DNA of 64,000 bases, taken from NCBI GenBank assembly GCA_965229765.1, contig CBDDJT010000004.1:1426001-1490000 (forward strand). Direction: 5' to 3'. This document shows positions 16,639 to 25,027 of the stretch, piece by piece. The notes under the pieces are model-generated. The model searched no databases and was not told the DNA's origin. It was given only the letters and a program-made list of their open reading frames with translations. The translations under genes and the position numbers were made by a program. The DNA is from ASV31 sp965229765. GTDB lineage: Bacteria; Pseudomonadota; Alphaproteobacteria; Rhodobacterales; Rhodobacteraceae. Position 1 is the stretch's first letter; each line of letters starts with the position of its first letter.

Positions 16639-17445
16639 ATGAACCGAAATTGGAAAGAACCCTACCTCGGCGTGTATCGCGAACCCGGAGCGACCGTGCG
16701 GGATTCGCTAAGCGATCATGCAGAGGCGCACCTTAAATGGCGTGTGCTGAACGGCGCGTTTGTAAGTGGTGAAAAGATCCGGGAAGCGGCACTTGCCAAG
16801 GAGTTGAACATCAGCCGTGCCACCATCCGCGAGGCCACACGACGTCTGGCCGGTGCAGGGCTGGTAGAGATCGACGCGCAGCGGGGCGTCTTCGTGCGGA
16901 CCTATACGCTCGAACAGATAGAGGACATTTCGGGGATACGCTCGGCTTTGTGTGGCCTGACGGCCTCGTCCTTGGTCAAGCGCAATGGTCCGGCGGACCT
17001 GCAGCGGATCCGGGATCTCTTCAAACAGGTCGAAGCCGCCGAGGCGCGCCCCTTCGAGCCTTCAGACTATGTTCTGGGCCTTCTGTACAACGAGGCGGTG
17101 GTGCGCGCGGCAAATAACGAGCGGCTGTTCACGCTGTACCATGAGGCGTGGCAGCAGATGCGGATCTTCAAGCTGTTCTTGCGCCGACATACCCACGGCG
17201 AACTCGATGTGCAGACCCATAACCGGACGATGTTCACTCAAGGTAGCGTGCATCGCCGCGCACTGTACGAGGCCGTCATGTCGCTGGACGAGGATCGGAT
17301 CGCGGACGCAATGCGGCGATCGGCCGATCATTCGCTTGAACGCGCGCGCGAAGGTTTCGCCGACTATCTCGAGGCCACGCGGTCAACCTGGCGCGAGAAG
17401 ATCGTCTCAAAACGGACGCCAACGGGGAATGCAAACCAAACATAA
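16639..17445 (+). CDS. GntR family transcriptional regulator (FCD subfamily)
   Basis: A 268-residue regulator with an N-terminal winged helix-turn-helix (REAALAKELNISRATIREATRRLAGAGLVE in two overlapping parts, about residues 45–85) and a C-terminal helical ligand-binding domain (about 95–240). In the FCD family that domain binds organic acids with metal-ligand histidines; here HRRALYEAVMSLDEDRIADAM and RRSADHSLERAR supply candidate His residues. Start 16639 (ATG after GGAAGG) is preferred over a TTG five codons earlier. It is followed after 33 bases by the transporter genes and most likely senses their substrate. Confidence 0.88.
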   Translation: MNRNWKEPYLGVYREPGATVRDSLSDHAEAHLKWRVLNGAFVSGEKIREAALAKELNISRATIREATRRLAGAGLVEIDAQRGVFVRTYTLEQIEDISGIRSALCGLTASSLVKRNGPADLQRIRDLFKQVEAAEARPFEPSDYVLGLLYNEAVVRAANNERLFTLYHEAWQQMRIFKLFLRRHTHGELDVQTHNRTMFTQGSVHRRALYEAVMSLDEDRIADAMRRSADHSLERAREGFADYLEATRSTWREKIVSKRTPTGNANQT

Positions 17446-17478
17446 CCCCAACATCTGAAACTAGGGAGGACGCAAATC

Positions 17479-18561
17479 ATGAAGAAGCTCACAAGGATAA
17501 TATCCTGTGCCTTGGGGTTGACCCTGTCGGCGGGGATGTCGCAGGCGGATGTCGACTTCAGCGGTCAGACGATCACCGTGGTGGTGCCGTTCGGAGAGGG
17601 CGGCGGGACTTCGCAGGTCTTCGGCTTCTTCCAGCCGTTCCTGCAAGAGTATTTGCCCGGCAACCCTTTGGTGCAACTGCTCAACGTGCCCGGCGGCGGG
17701 TCGATCCGTGGTGCTAACCAGTTCCACAACACCCAGACCCCAGACGGGACGTATCTGCTGGCGACCTCGACCTCGACGATCGTCAATCAGGCAGCGCGCA
17801 ACCCCCTGGTGGAATACGACCTCGCCGCCTATGAGCCGGTGGTGTTGCTCGGTGCGGAAACCCATTGGTTCACCAGTGCCTCCGTGATCGACGAGCCTTA
17901 CGATTTCGGACCCATCCTTGAACGTCCCTTGGCGCTGTATGCGCTCAACTCGCCCAGTTCCGCGGATCTGTTTCACGTCTGGACCTTCCACACGCTCGGC
18001 ATCGAAGGAGCCCGGCCGATTCCGGGCTTGTCATCGGCAGCGGGGTTTCAGGCCTTCTTGCGCGGCGAATTGCAGATCAGTTCGCACGGCACCAGCAACT
18101 ACCTGCGTCAGGTGCAGCCCGGTATCGAGAGCGGCGAATTCATGGATCTGATGTCCTTCGGCCTGATCCGCGAAGACGGCTCGGTCGACAGGATGCCCTA
18201 TTCGCCCGACACCCCCACCTTCCCCGAACAGTATGAGCGGATCCATGGCAAGCCGCTGGCGGGCGAAGAGTTGGAAGCCTACCGGGCGATCAATGCGATC
18301 TGGAACCAGGCCAGCAAGGCGATGTTCCTGCCCACCGGGACACCTGAAGAGATCGTCGAGGTCTGGCGCGACGCGTTCCGCGCGATCGTTCAAGACCCCG
18401 AGTTCATCGCCCAAGCGGCCACTCAGCTTGGACCAACCGAGATCATCATCGGCGAGTCTGCCCGGGATATCGTGGCGAGCGCCTCCATCCTGTCGAAGAC
18501 CACCATCGATCAACTCAATATGGCCTTGGCGGCCAACCGGTTCACCTACCGCATCGAGTAG
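17479..18561 (+). CDS. Tripartite tricarboxylate transporter, periplasmic binding protein (TctC family)
   Basis: A 360-residue secreted protein with a Sec signal peptide (MKKLTRIISCALGLTLSAGM, cleavage probably after SQA near residue 23). The mature part begins with the TctC-type strand TITVVVPFGEGGGTSQVFGF and the ligand-loop VPGGGSIRGANQFHN. It captures a carboxylate or related anion in the periplasm for the TctAB membrane component encoded next. It is slightly longer than typical TctC proteins (about 325 residues). RBS GGAGG is present. Confidence 0.88.
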   Translation: MKKLTRIISCALGLTLSAGMSQADVDFSGQTITVVVPFGEGGGTSQVFGFFQPFLQEYLPGNPLVQLLNVPGGGSIRGANQFHNTQTPDGTYLLATSTSTIVNQAARNPLVEYDLAAYEPVVLLGAETHWFTSASVIDEPYDFGPILERPLALYALNSPSSADLFHVWTFHTLGIEGARPIPGLSSAAGFQAFLRGELQISSHGTSNYLRQVQPGIESGEFMDLMSFGLIREDGSVDRMPYSPDTPTFPEQYERIHGKPLAGEELEAYRAINAIWNQASKAMFLPTGTPEEIVEVWRDAFRAIVQDPEFIAQAATQLGPTEIIIGESARDIVASASILSKTTIDQLNMALAANRFTYRIE

Positions 18562-18630
18562 GTACCGTGATCTGCCCGGTGCCAGCGAGGCATCGGGCAG
18601 ACGACATCCCCGACCACGCGGAGTTAAGCC

Positions 18631-20610
18631 ATGGACCTGTTCTTTACTGTGCTCGGGGCGCTTTTCTCGCTGGAACACTTCCTTTTCCTGATTGCGGGGT
18701 GCCTGCTGGGACTTACCGTGGGCATTCTTCCCGGCCTCGGCGGAACCACCGCGCTGGCGATCCTTCTGCCTTTCGTTTCCGCCTTCGAGCCAACAAGTGC
18801 ATTGGCCCTTATGATTGGCGTTCTGGCACCCACTACGACATCCGACACGTTCCCTGCTGTCCTGATTGGTGTGCCGGGTACGGCAGGTTCCCAGGCGACC
18901 GTTCTCGACGGCTATCCGATGGCCAAGCGTGGAGAGGCGGCCCGAGCACTGAGCGCGGCCTTCCTGTCCTCGATGGTCGGTGGGGTTTGGGGAGCCATCC
19001 TCCTGACCTTCGCCATCGTCTTCGCGAAGCCGCTGATCCTGGCCGTCGGGTTCGGCGAGCAATTTCTGTTGATCGTGCTGGCCTTGATCATGGTCGGTGC
19101 CTTGACCGGGGCCAACCTTGTCAAAGGCTTGGCAAGCTGCCTGATTGGATTGATCCTGGGGGCGGTGGGACTGGCCCAGATCACGGCCGAACCGCGTCTG
19201 ACGTTCGGCACGCTCTATCTGACCGAAGGGGTGCCGCTGGTCGTTGTCGGAATGGGCCTGTTCGCAATCCCGGAAATCGTCTCGCTGCTTCAGTCAAAGG
19301 CCTCGATCACCGAAAAACTGAAACTCGGCGGGCAGTGGATCAGGGGCTTTCGCGACGTTGCAGCCAACTGGTTCCTTGTGTTCCGCTGCTCGACGATCGG
19401 GGTCATTGTCGGGGCCTTGCCGGGGCTTGGCGGAACGGTCGTCGACTGGATCGCCTATAGCCATTTGCGCCAAACCGCCCGCGACACGACAAATATTGGC
19501 AAGGGCGACATTCGCGGTGTGATCGCACCTGAATCGGCGAATAACGCAAAGGAAGGCGGGGCGCTGATCCCGACCATCCTTTTCGGCATCCCGGGCTCTG
19601 GCAACAAGGTCCTGCTGCTGGGTGGATTTCTTCTTGTGGGCATCGAGCCGGGCATCGAGATGGTAACAACCCAGCTCGACCTGACCTATACGATCATCTG
19701 GTCGCTCGCTGTTGCCAATATCATCGGCGCCGGTATCTGCATCGTGCTGGCCAGGCCCATGTCGCGGATAACGACCGTGCCCTATTTCATACTCGCGCCA
19801 GTGCTGATCGCGCTGATCTTCTTCGCGAGTTACCAAGTCGGTCGAGACTGGAACAATTTTGCGGGCCTCATGGTGTTTGGGCTGCTCGGCGTGATCATGA
19901 AAAGCTATGGCTGGTCCCGTCCGGCCTTGCTGATCGGGTTCTTCCTGTCTTCCAAGATCGAGCTTCTGAGTTACCAGACCTCGGCCGTCTACGGCATGTC
20001 GTTTCTGTGGCGCACAGGCTCGCTGATCCTGATCGCGTTGACAGTGTTGACCCTCTGGCTGCTGCTGCGTCAGAAAATGAACGACGAAACCCAGACCAGC
20101 GACCGTGGCCAACAGATGGCACAGATCCGCGTGACACTTTGCTTTCTGGTCCTGCCCCTTGCCATGGCCATCGCGGTTGCGGGGCTCGACTACCGATCAA
20201 GCCTCTATCCGCTGGGGATATCGGTCATCCTTGCGCTGGCCTTGCTGTTTGTCGCCTACAGCCAGATGCGCGCGCGCGCGGCAACGATTGGCGGCGCAGA
20301 CTTGCCAGGAAACTTCCTGATGCGGGGTGTGTTTGCGCAAGAGGGCGACTTTCTTCCGCAGTTCCGCGAATTCGGGAACTTGGTGCTGTTCTTCCTGATG
20401 ATCGTGGCGTTCGGATTTCCGATCGCCACGGTGATCTTCATTACTGCATTCATTGGACTACGCAGCCCGCGCCATGTTCCGCTGGCCTTCGGGCTGGCGA
20501 TTGCCCTTCTCAGCATAATGTGGCTGCTCGCATCTATGCTGACGCTACAATATCCATCCGGCTGGATTGCTACTGTGATCGATATGCCGTGGTGGCTTTC
20601 AGGTTACTGA
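18631..20610 (+). CDS. Tripartite tricarboxylate transporter permease, TctA fused to TctB
   Basis: A 659-residue membrane protein. Residues 1–490 are TctA: the first signature loop VGILPGLGGTTALAILLP, then PTTTSDTFPAVLIGVPGTAGS, and the second half GALPGLGGTVVDWIAYS and GIPGSGNKVLLLGG. From about residue 500 a further set of four to five membrane spans (LCFLVLPLAMAIAVAGLDYR, LYPLGISVILALALLFVAYS in part, and the terminal FGLAIALLSIMWLLASML) corresponds to the small TctB subunit. Usually TctB is a separate gene; none is found between TctC and TctA here. It forms the membrane part of the sodium-coupled importer served by the preceding TctC. Confidence 0.85.
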   Translation: MDLFFTVLGALFSLEHFLFLIAGCLLGLTVGILPGLGGTTALAILLPFVSAFEPTSALALMIGVLAPTTTSDTFPAVLIGVPGTAGSQATVLDGYPMAKRGEAARALSAAFLSSMVGGVWGAILLTFAIVFAKPLILAVGFGEQFLLIVLALIMVGALTGANLVKGLASCLIGLILGAVGLAQITAEPRLTFGTLYLTEGVPLVVVGMGLFAIPEIVSLLQSKASITEKLKLGGQWIRGFRDVAANWFLVFRCSTIGVIVGALPGLGGTVVDWIAYSHLRQTARDTTNIGKGDIRGVIAPESANNAKEGGALIPTILFGIPGSGNKVLLLGGFLLVGIEPGIEMVTTQLDLTYTIIWSLAVANIIGAGICIVLARPMSRITTVPYFILAPVLIALIFFASYQVGRDWNNFAGLMVFGLLGVIMKSYGWSRPALLIGFFLSSKIELLSYQTSAVYGMSFLWRTGSLILIALTVLTLWLLLRQKMNDETQTSDRGQQMAQIRVTLCFLVLPLAMAIAVAGLDYRSSLYPLGISVILALALLFVAYSQMRARAATIGGADLPGNFLMRGVFAQEGDFLPQFREFGNLVLFFLMIVAFGFPIATVIFITAFIGLRSPRHVPLAFGLAIALLSIMWLLASMLTLQYPSGWIATVIDMPWWLSGY

Positions 20611-20656
20611 GCGTTGCCCATCAACCAGATGCGCCGACAATAAGGAAAAAACAGCC

Positions 20657-21463
20657 ATGGATAACCCGCTCACGCCGCTCTTGCCCTTTGCCTATAGAGA
20701 GCCCAAACCGCGCGTGCGGGGCCTGAACTACGTGCGCGGGCCGGCCCTGCTGGGCCATGCGCTTCGGGACACGTTGGAGACCTACGGCGCCCATGTGGAT
20801 ATTCTGAAGCTGTCCGGTCATCAGGCGTCCCTCGCCTCCGAAGCATCACTTGTGGCGGCGATAGAGGCCTGCAAGGCCCATGAGGTGGCCGTTGCCGTGG
20901 GCAACCCGGTGATCGATGTCGCCCTGAGCGGCGGACAGGACCGGTTTGCTGCGGTTCTTGCACAACTGGCCCTTTGGCGTGTCGATCTGCTTGAAATCTC
21001 CCTGATTGCCCGCTCGATCGACGAGGAAGACCTCAAGCGGGCCATCAACTTGGCGCAAGAGCATGGGATCGCGGTCCTTGCGGAAATTGGCGTCGATTTT
21101 GCCCATACCCGCTCGGCCGATCACGAACTGTTCGTGCGCCGACGCGCACGACTGGCACGAGTCGCGCTCGGGGCTGGGGCAACCCACGTGTTGCTGGAAT
21201 CGGAGGGTTTGACCGAAAACCGGAGCGGTCAACCGTTCCGCTGGGAAGCAGTGGAAGACATCGTCGGAGATCTCGACCCCGCGCGCGTGATCTTCGAGGC
21301 AGATGACCAGGATGTCATGAGCCACCTGATCGACATTTTCGGTCCCAAGGCCAACTTGATGGTGGATAGCGCACGTGTCGAGAAGGTCGAGGCAGCCCGG
21401 CGTGGGTTCGGCCCATCGCAGTTTCTGTGGGGCAAGGTCGCCACTCTGGGGCCGCCGGGATGA
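20657..21463 (+). CDS. Phosphosulfolactate synthase-like protein (ComA family)
   Basis: A 268-residue TIM-barrel protein that aligns along its length with (2R)-phospho-3-sulfolactate synthase: RGLNYVRGPALLGHAL and GAHVDILKLSGH at the start, LLEISLIARSIDEEDLKRAI and VLAEIGVDF in the middle, LGAGATHVLLESEG, then ARVIFEADDQDVMSHLIDIFG with FGPKANLMV near the end. ComA joins sulfite to phosphoenolpyruvate in coenzyme M synthesis. Some loop residues differ from archaeal ComA (for example LKLSGH where KFGWGT is usual), so the reaction may differ or run on another acid. It lies between a carboxylate transporter and a sulfatase, and its stop overlaps the sulfatase start (ATGA). Confidence 0.8.
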   Translation: MDNPLTPLLPFAYREPKPRVRGLNYVRGPALLGHALRDTLETYGAHVDILKLSGHQASLASEASLVAAIEACKAHEVAVAVGNPVIDVALSGGQDRFAAVLAQLALWRVDLLEISLIARSIDEEDLKRAINLAQEHGIAVLAEIGVDFAHTRSADHELFVRRRARLARVALGAGATHVLLESEGLTENRSGQPFRWEAVEDIVGDLDPARVIFEADDQDVMSHLIDIFGPKANLMVDSARVEKVEAARRGFGPSQFLWGKVATLGPPG

Positions 21464-22947
21464 GCAGACAGCCCAACATCCTGTTCATCATGGCCGACGA
21501 CCACGCGGCGCGGGCGATCGGATGCTATGGCTCTGGGCTGAACGAGACACCCAATATCGACCGGATCGCTGCCAATGGCGCGCGCTTGGACCACTGCTAC
21601 GTCACCAATTCGATCTGCACACCCAGTCGTGCTGCCATCCTGACGGGCACCTACAATCACGTGAATATGGTCCGGACCCTGCGGACCCCTATGGACAACC
21701 GGTTGCCGCATGTTGCCAAGCACCTTCAGGCTGGCGGATACCAGACCGCGATTGTCGGGAAGTGGCACTTGGGAGAGGGGCCTGCCCATCACCCCACCGG
21801 TTTCGATTTCTGGAAGGTCCTGCCGGGGCAGGGCAGCTACTTCGACCCAACCTTCATTGACCGCGATGGCACCGAGGTCCACGAGGGCTATGTCACCGAT
21901 GTCATCACCCAGATGAGCCTCGACTGGATGAAGGCGCGCGACCCCGGCAAGCCGTTCTTCCTGATGTGCCATCACAAGGCTCCGCACCGGTCATGGGAAC
22001 CGAATCCAAAGTACCGAGACCTCTACCAGGACCCGATCGCGCAACCCGAGACATTCGACGACGACTACAAGAACCGTGCCCGCGCCGCTGCCGAGGCAAA
22101 GATGCGCGTGCGGGACGACATGACCTATTTCGACCTGGGCCTTGTCCCACCCGGAGGAGATCCGGCTGCCGCAACCCAAAAGATTCCGCATCCTTCCGAC
22201 CCCGGCAATATGGTGTTGACCGATAGCGAAACCGGCGAGGATTTTCGATTTGCAGGCCCGAGCGAGCTCGCAGACTTCAAGTACCAGCGGTATCTGAGGC
22301 GATACCTTCAGACTGTCGCATCGCTCGATGAGAGTGTGGGACGCCTGTTGGACTACTTGGATGCAGAGGGCCTGAGTGAGAACACGATTGTCATCTACAC
22401 CTCCGATCAGGGGTTCTTTCTTGGCGAGCATGGCTGGTATGACAAGCGGTTGATCTACGAGCAGTCCTTTCAGATGCCCTTCCTGATCCGCTACGCGCCC
22501 GAGATCCCTGCAGGATCGGTTTGCACCGATTTTGTCTGCAATGTGGATTTCGCGCCGACCTTTCTGGACTATGCCGGCTTTGCAACGCCGAACTACATGC
22601 AGGGCCGCTCGGCGCGCACATGCCTGCGCGGCCAGACCCCAGGGGATTGGCCGCAGATCGCCTATCACCGCTACTGGATGCATCGCGATGCGACCCATAA
22701 CGCCTATGCACATTACGGCATTCGGGATCGGCGCTACAAACTCATCTACTGGTACAATGAAGGGTATGACCTTCCTGGTGCGCGCGAGGGCGGACAGGAT
22801 CGGGAGTGGGAGCTCTTTGACCTCGAAATGGACCCGCTCGAGCTTCTGAATGTCTATGATGACCCGACATACAGCGAAGCTGTCTCTCGGATGAAGCAAG
22901 CGCTGGCCGAACGGCAGGACGAGATCGGGGATATTCCCGCGCATTGA
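21460..22947 (+). CDS. Type I sulfatase (formylglycine-dependent arylsulfatase family)
   Basis: A 495-residue hydrolase. The N-terminal metal site is ILFIMADDHAARAIG, the C-x-P-S-R motif is C53-TPSR (SICTPSRAAILTGTY), where Cys becomes formylglycine after modification by a separate enzyme, and the region IVGKWHLGEG and the later IYTSDQGFFLGEHGWYDK (metal Asp, His) complete the active site. No signal peptide is seen, so it is probably cytoplasmic, as for choline-sulfatase-type members. It releases sulfate from an organic sulfate ester or related compound. It is the last gene of the operon, coupled by ATGA to the ComA-like gene. Confidence 0.92.
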   Translation: MSRQPNILFIMADDHAARAIGCYGSGLNETPNIDRIAANGARLDHCYVTNSICTPSRAAILTGTYNHVNMVRTLRTPMDNRLPHVAKHLQAGGYQTAIVGKWHLGEGPAHHPTGFDFWKVLPGQGSYFDPTFIDRDGTEVHEGYVTDVITQMSLDWMKARDPGKPFFLMCHHKAPHRSWEPNPKYRDLYQDPIAQPETFDDDYKNRARAAAEAKMRVRDDMTYFDLGLVPPGGDPAAATQKIPHPSDPGNMVLTDSETGEDFRFAGPSELADFKYQRYLRRYLQTVASLDESVGRLLDYLDAEGLSENTIVIYTSDQGFFLGEHGWYDKRLIYEQSFQMPFLIRYAPEIPAGSVCTDFVCNVDFAPTFLDYAGFATPNYMQGRSARTCLRGQTPGDWPQIAYHRYWMHRDATHNAYAHYGIRDRRYKLIYWYNEGYDLPGAREGGQDREWELFDLEMDPLELLNVYDDPTYSEAVSRMKQALAERQDEIGDIPAH

Positions 22948-23286
22948 GTTGGCGATGAATAGAAGGTCCATGGGCAGAACCGCGCGGACCAAAACTGACC
23001 TGATGAGGTGGGGGCATCCTCCGCATCGGGTCAGTTCCGTAACCTGACCTTGCCATGCGTGATCTATGGCGCGGTCGGCAGTTCCGATTGAGCGGGCTGG
23101 TTGGGTGGCCGTGCAGAAGAGGCGACGCTCCTTCGGAACCGTCACGCCTGCGTGCCTTTTTCCCTTCGGCTATGGGAAATTCAGCGTCGATGGAAGATGG
23201 GCCCTCATCGGATACCAGAGCCTTGCTCGTATCCAACGTGGCATCCGAAATCCTCAAACTGGCCAACAAAAGCGTGTTCTTGGATT
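22948..23286. other. Gene-free stretch with one strong hairpin
   Basis: I find no gene here. A long hairpin at 22993–23036 (stem AACTGACCTGATG with CATCGGGTCAGTT, 13 pairs including a wobble) follows the sulfatase stop by 45 bases. It has no U-run but may protect or end the operon transcript. The rest shows nothing I can interpret. Confidence 0.45.
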
Positions 23287-23360
23287 TGGAGGCGAGTACC
23301 GGAATCGAACCGGTGTACACGGATTTGCAATCCGCTGCGTAACCACTCCGCCAACTCGCC
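23287..23360 (-). tRNA. tRNA-Cys (GCA)
   Basis: A 74-nt cloverleaf: acceptor GGCGAGT/ACTCGCC, D-arm with GCGGAGTGGTTACGC, anticodon loop ATTGCAAA (GCA), T-arm CCGGTTCGATTCCGG, discriminator U and an encoded CCA. It is transcribed leftward. Confidence 0.96.
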
Positions 23361-23377
23361 GCCGGATCGGTCCCGAT

Positions 23378-23406
23378 GCTCTAGTCCAAAGCTGGATGCG
23401 TGACAA
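23378..23406 (-). promoter_or_regulatory. Promoter of tRNA-Cys
   Basis: On the minus strand: TTGTCA (23406–23401), 17-base spacer, TAGAGC (23383–23378), 18 bases ahead of the mature tRNA. Confidence 0.55.
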
Positions 23407-23515
23407 GGCTCTGTCGCAGGACCGGTGACGGGGTCGTGACGGGCCGTCCGCCATCATGGGCGCGGGCGGTGTTTCGGATGGTCTTCCCGGGGGGCCTGCC
23501 CCGCATAAAGGGGGG

Positions 23516-23599
23516 TGGTGGGCGACCCTGGAATCGAACCAGGCATGGGTCTCCCCGGCGGAGTTACAGTCCGCTGCCGCACCTTGCAGCACGTCGCCC
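23516..23599 (-). tRNA. tRNA-Tyr (GTA)
   Basis: An 84-nt class II tRNA with a long variable arm. Acceptor GGGCGAC/GTCGCCC, anticodon loop ACTGTAAC (GTA), T-arm CCTGGTTCGATTCCAGG, discriminator A and an encoded CCA. It is transcribed leftward from its own promoter. Confidence 0.96.
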
Positions 23600-23631
23600 A
23601 CAGGACACCGCAAGGCGTCCGGTGAGACGGG

Positions 23632-23660
23632 TGGATAGTGCCCGCCCCCGGACGCGTCAA
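23632..23660 (-). promoter_or_regulatory. Promoter of tRNA-Tyr
   Basis: On the minus strand: TTGACG (23660–23655), 17-base spacer, TATCCA (23637–23632). A strong sigma-70-type match. Confidence 0.65.
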
Positions 23661-23707
23661 CCGGAAAATCCCTTGCACCGGGCGGCGCGGGCGCGCAAGG
23701 GAGGGAC

Positions 23708-24487
23708 ATGACGAAACCGAAGTGGGTCATCGACAAGGAACGCGCGCGCAAGGCCGCACGGGATGAAACCGTGTGGCTTTTCGGGCTGCATGCCGTGCGT
23801 GACGCGCTGGTCAATCCGCGGCGTGAAAAGCTGCGGCTGATCCTGACGAAGAATGCCGCCGACAGGCTGGGCGACGCGCTGGCCGGTGCCGCCGCAGAGC
23901 CGGAAATCGTGGATCCGCGAAAGTTCAGCGCCCCGCTCGATCCCGGCTCGGTGCACCAGGGCGCCGCGCTTCAGGCGCGGCCGCTTGACTGGGGCGGGGT
24001 CGAGACGCTGTGCGCCTCCGCGCCATCCGAGGCGCCCGTGGTCGTCCTTCTGGACCGGGTCAGCGACCCGCACAACGTCGGCGCCATCCTGCGCTCGGCA
24101 GAGGTGTTCGGCGCCCGCGCGGTCATCGCCCCGCGCCGCCACGCCGCGCCGGAAACCGGCGCGCTGGCCAAGACGGCCTCGGGGGCGCTGGAACGTCAGC
24201 CCTACCTGCGCGTGGCCAACCTTGCCGACACGATGGATCTGCTGCGCGACATGGGCTATGCGCTCGTCGGTCTCGACGGCGAGGGCGAAGGGACCGTGGC
24301 ACAAGCTTTCGCCGGGCTGGCGGGTCGCCCCGTGGGCATTGTGCTGGGGGCAGAGGGCCCGGGCCTGCGGGACCGAACGCGCCAGACCTGCGACGTGATC
24401 GCGCGTATTCCCGCCGCCGGGGGCTTTGGATCGCTCAATGTTTCAAATGCGGCGGCGGTCGCCCTATATGCGGTGGGACAACGCTGA
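23708..24487 (+). CDS. rlmB: 23S rRNA (guanosine-2'-O)-methyltransferase, TrmH/RlmB family
   Basis: A 259-residue SPOUT methyltransferase. The N-terminal substrate-binding domain (WLFGLHAVRDALVNPRREK) is followed by the knotted catalytic domain: VLLDRVSDPHNVGAILRSAE, GIVLGAEGPGLRDRTRQ and the C-terminal motif GGFGSLNVSNAAAVALY. It methylates the 2'-O of a guanosine in 23S rRNA (G2251 in E. coli) using S-adenosylmethionine. AGGGAGG precedes the ATG. It is convergent with nothing and followed after 10 bases by a small zinc-ribbon gene in the same direction. Confidence 0.92.
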   Translation: MTKPKWVIDKERARKAARDETVWLFGLHAVRDALVNPRREKLRLILTKNAADRLGDALAGAAAEPEIVDPRKFSAPLDPGSVHQGAALQARPLDWGGVETLCASAPSEAPVVVLLDRVSDPHNVGAILRSAEVFGARAVIAPRRHAAPETGALAKTASGALERQPYLRVANLADTMDLLRDMGYALVGLDGEGEGTVAQAFAGLAGRPVGIVLGAEGPGLRDRTRQTCDVIARIPAAGGFGSLNVSNAAAVALYAVGQR

Positions 24488-24497
24488 CGGAGGCCCC

Positions 24498-24803
24498 ATG
24501 CCGCATGACACCAAGATTGCCACCTGCTGCTATTGCGGCACGCGCGCCGCGCTGGTCCTGACGGGACGCGACAGGCACGAACTGGCATGTGCGGGCTGCG
24601 GCGCGCCGCTTCACAACCTCAAGGCCCTGCGTCCGCCCGAACAGCGCAAGGGCCAGCGCGAACTGGTGGGCGCGCCCGCGTCGCGCCGGGTGCCCCCGCG
24701 TGGCAAGCCTGATCCGTACAAGCGTCGGAAGAAAAAGAAGAAATCTCTTCTGAAGCGCGCCTTTGAAGAGGCGTTCGACGTGATCGAGGATATCTTCGAC
24801 TGA
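24498..24803 (+). CDS. Zinc-ribbon protein with lysine-rich tail
   Basis: A 101-residue protein. The N-terminus has two CxxC pairs forming a probable zinc ribbon (CCYCGTRAAL and CAGCGAPLH). The middle is proline/arginine-rich, followed by a basic run KRRKKKKKSLLKRA and an acidic C-terminus EEAFDVIEDIFD. No catalytic motif is seen. It is cotranscribed with rlmB, 10 bases downstream. A nucleic-acid-binding role would fit the basic zinc-ribbon composition, but this is inference only. Confidence 0.75.
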   Translation: MPHDTKIATCCYCGTRAALVLTGRDRHELACAGCGAPLHNLKALRPPEQRKGQRELVGAPASRRVPPRGKPDPYKRRKKKKKSLLKRAFEEAFDVIEDIFD

Positions 24804-24849
24804 AGGTGTCCCCCGACGAAATCGGGCGAGAATGCGGCGCGCTGCGGTT

Positions 24850-24993
24850 TTTCTTGTGTTCACAGTCCGATTACCGCATCTTTAAATGCGAAGGTGCATT
24901 GCTATCTGAATAACATGAGCGCGGGTTCGGAACACTCGTGCCTCACTTCACTGTCCCTCGTTCCGTAACTGGCGCCCGGTCTTCACCGGGCGC
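24850..24993 (+). ncRNA. Candidate small RNA ahead of a strong terminator
   Basis: The 224 bases between the zinc-ribbon gene and the CoA-binding gene end in a strong terminator 170 bases past the last stop codon. That is far for a simple operon end and suggests a separate short transcript. A possible -10 box (CTATCTGA, near 24902) would give an RNA of about 80–90 nt. No known family is recognised and the 5' end is a guess. Confidence 0.3.
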
Positions 24994-24999
24994 TTTTTT
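24972..24999 (+). terminator. Rho-independent terminator
   Basis: A perfect 9-bp stem GCGCCCGGT / ACCGGGCGC with loop CTTC, followed by TTTTTTC. It ends transcription from rlmB and the zinc-ribbon gene and/or of the candidate small RNA. Confidence 0.9.
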
Positions 25000-25027
25000 C
25001 TTCGGACCGGTGTGGTAAGGGGGACGC

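Noticed and set aside
23254..23814. A minus-strand frame spanning tRNA-Tyr and tRNA-Cys.
   Set aside because: It consists largely of tRNA genes and spacer, with no protein motif.
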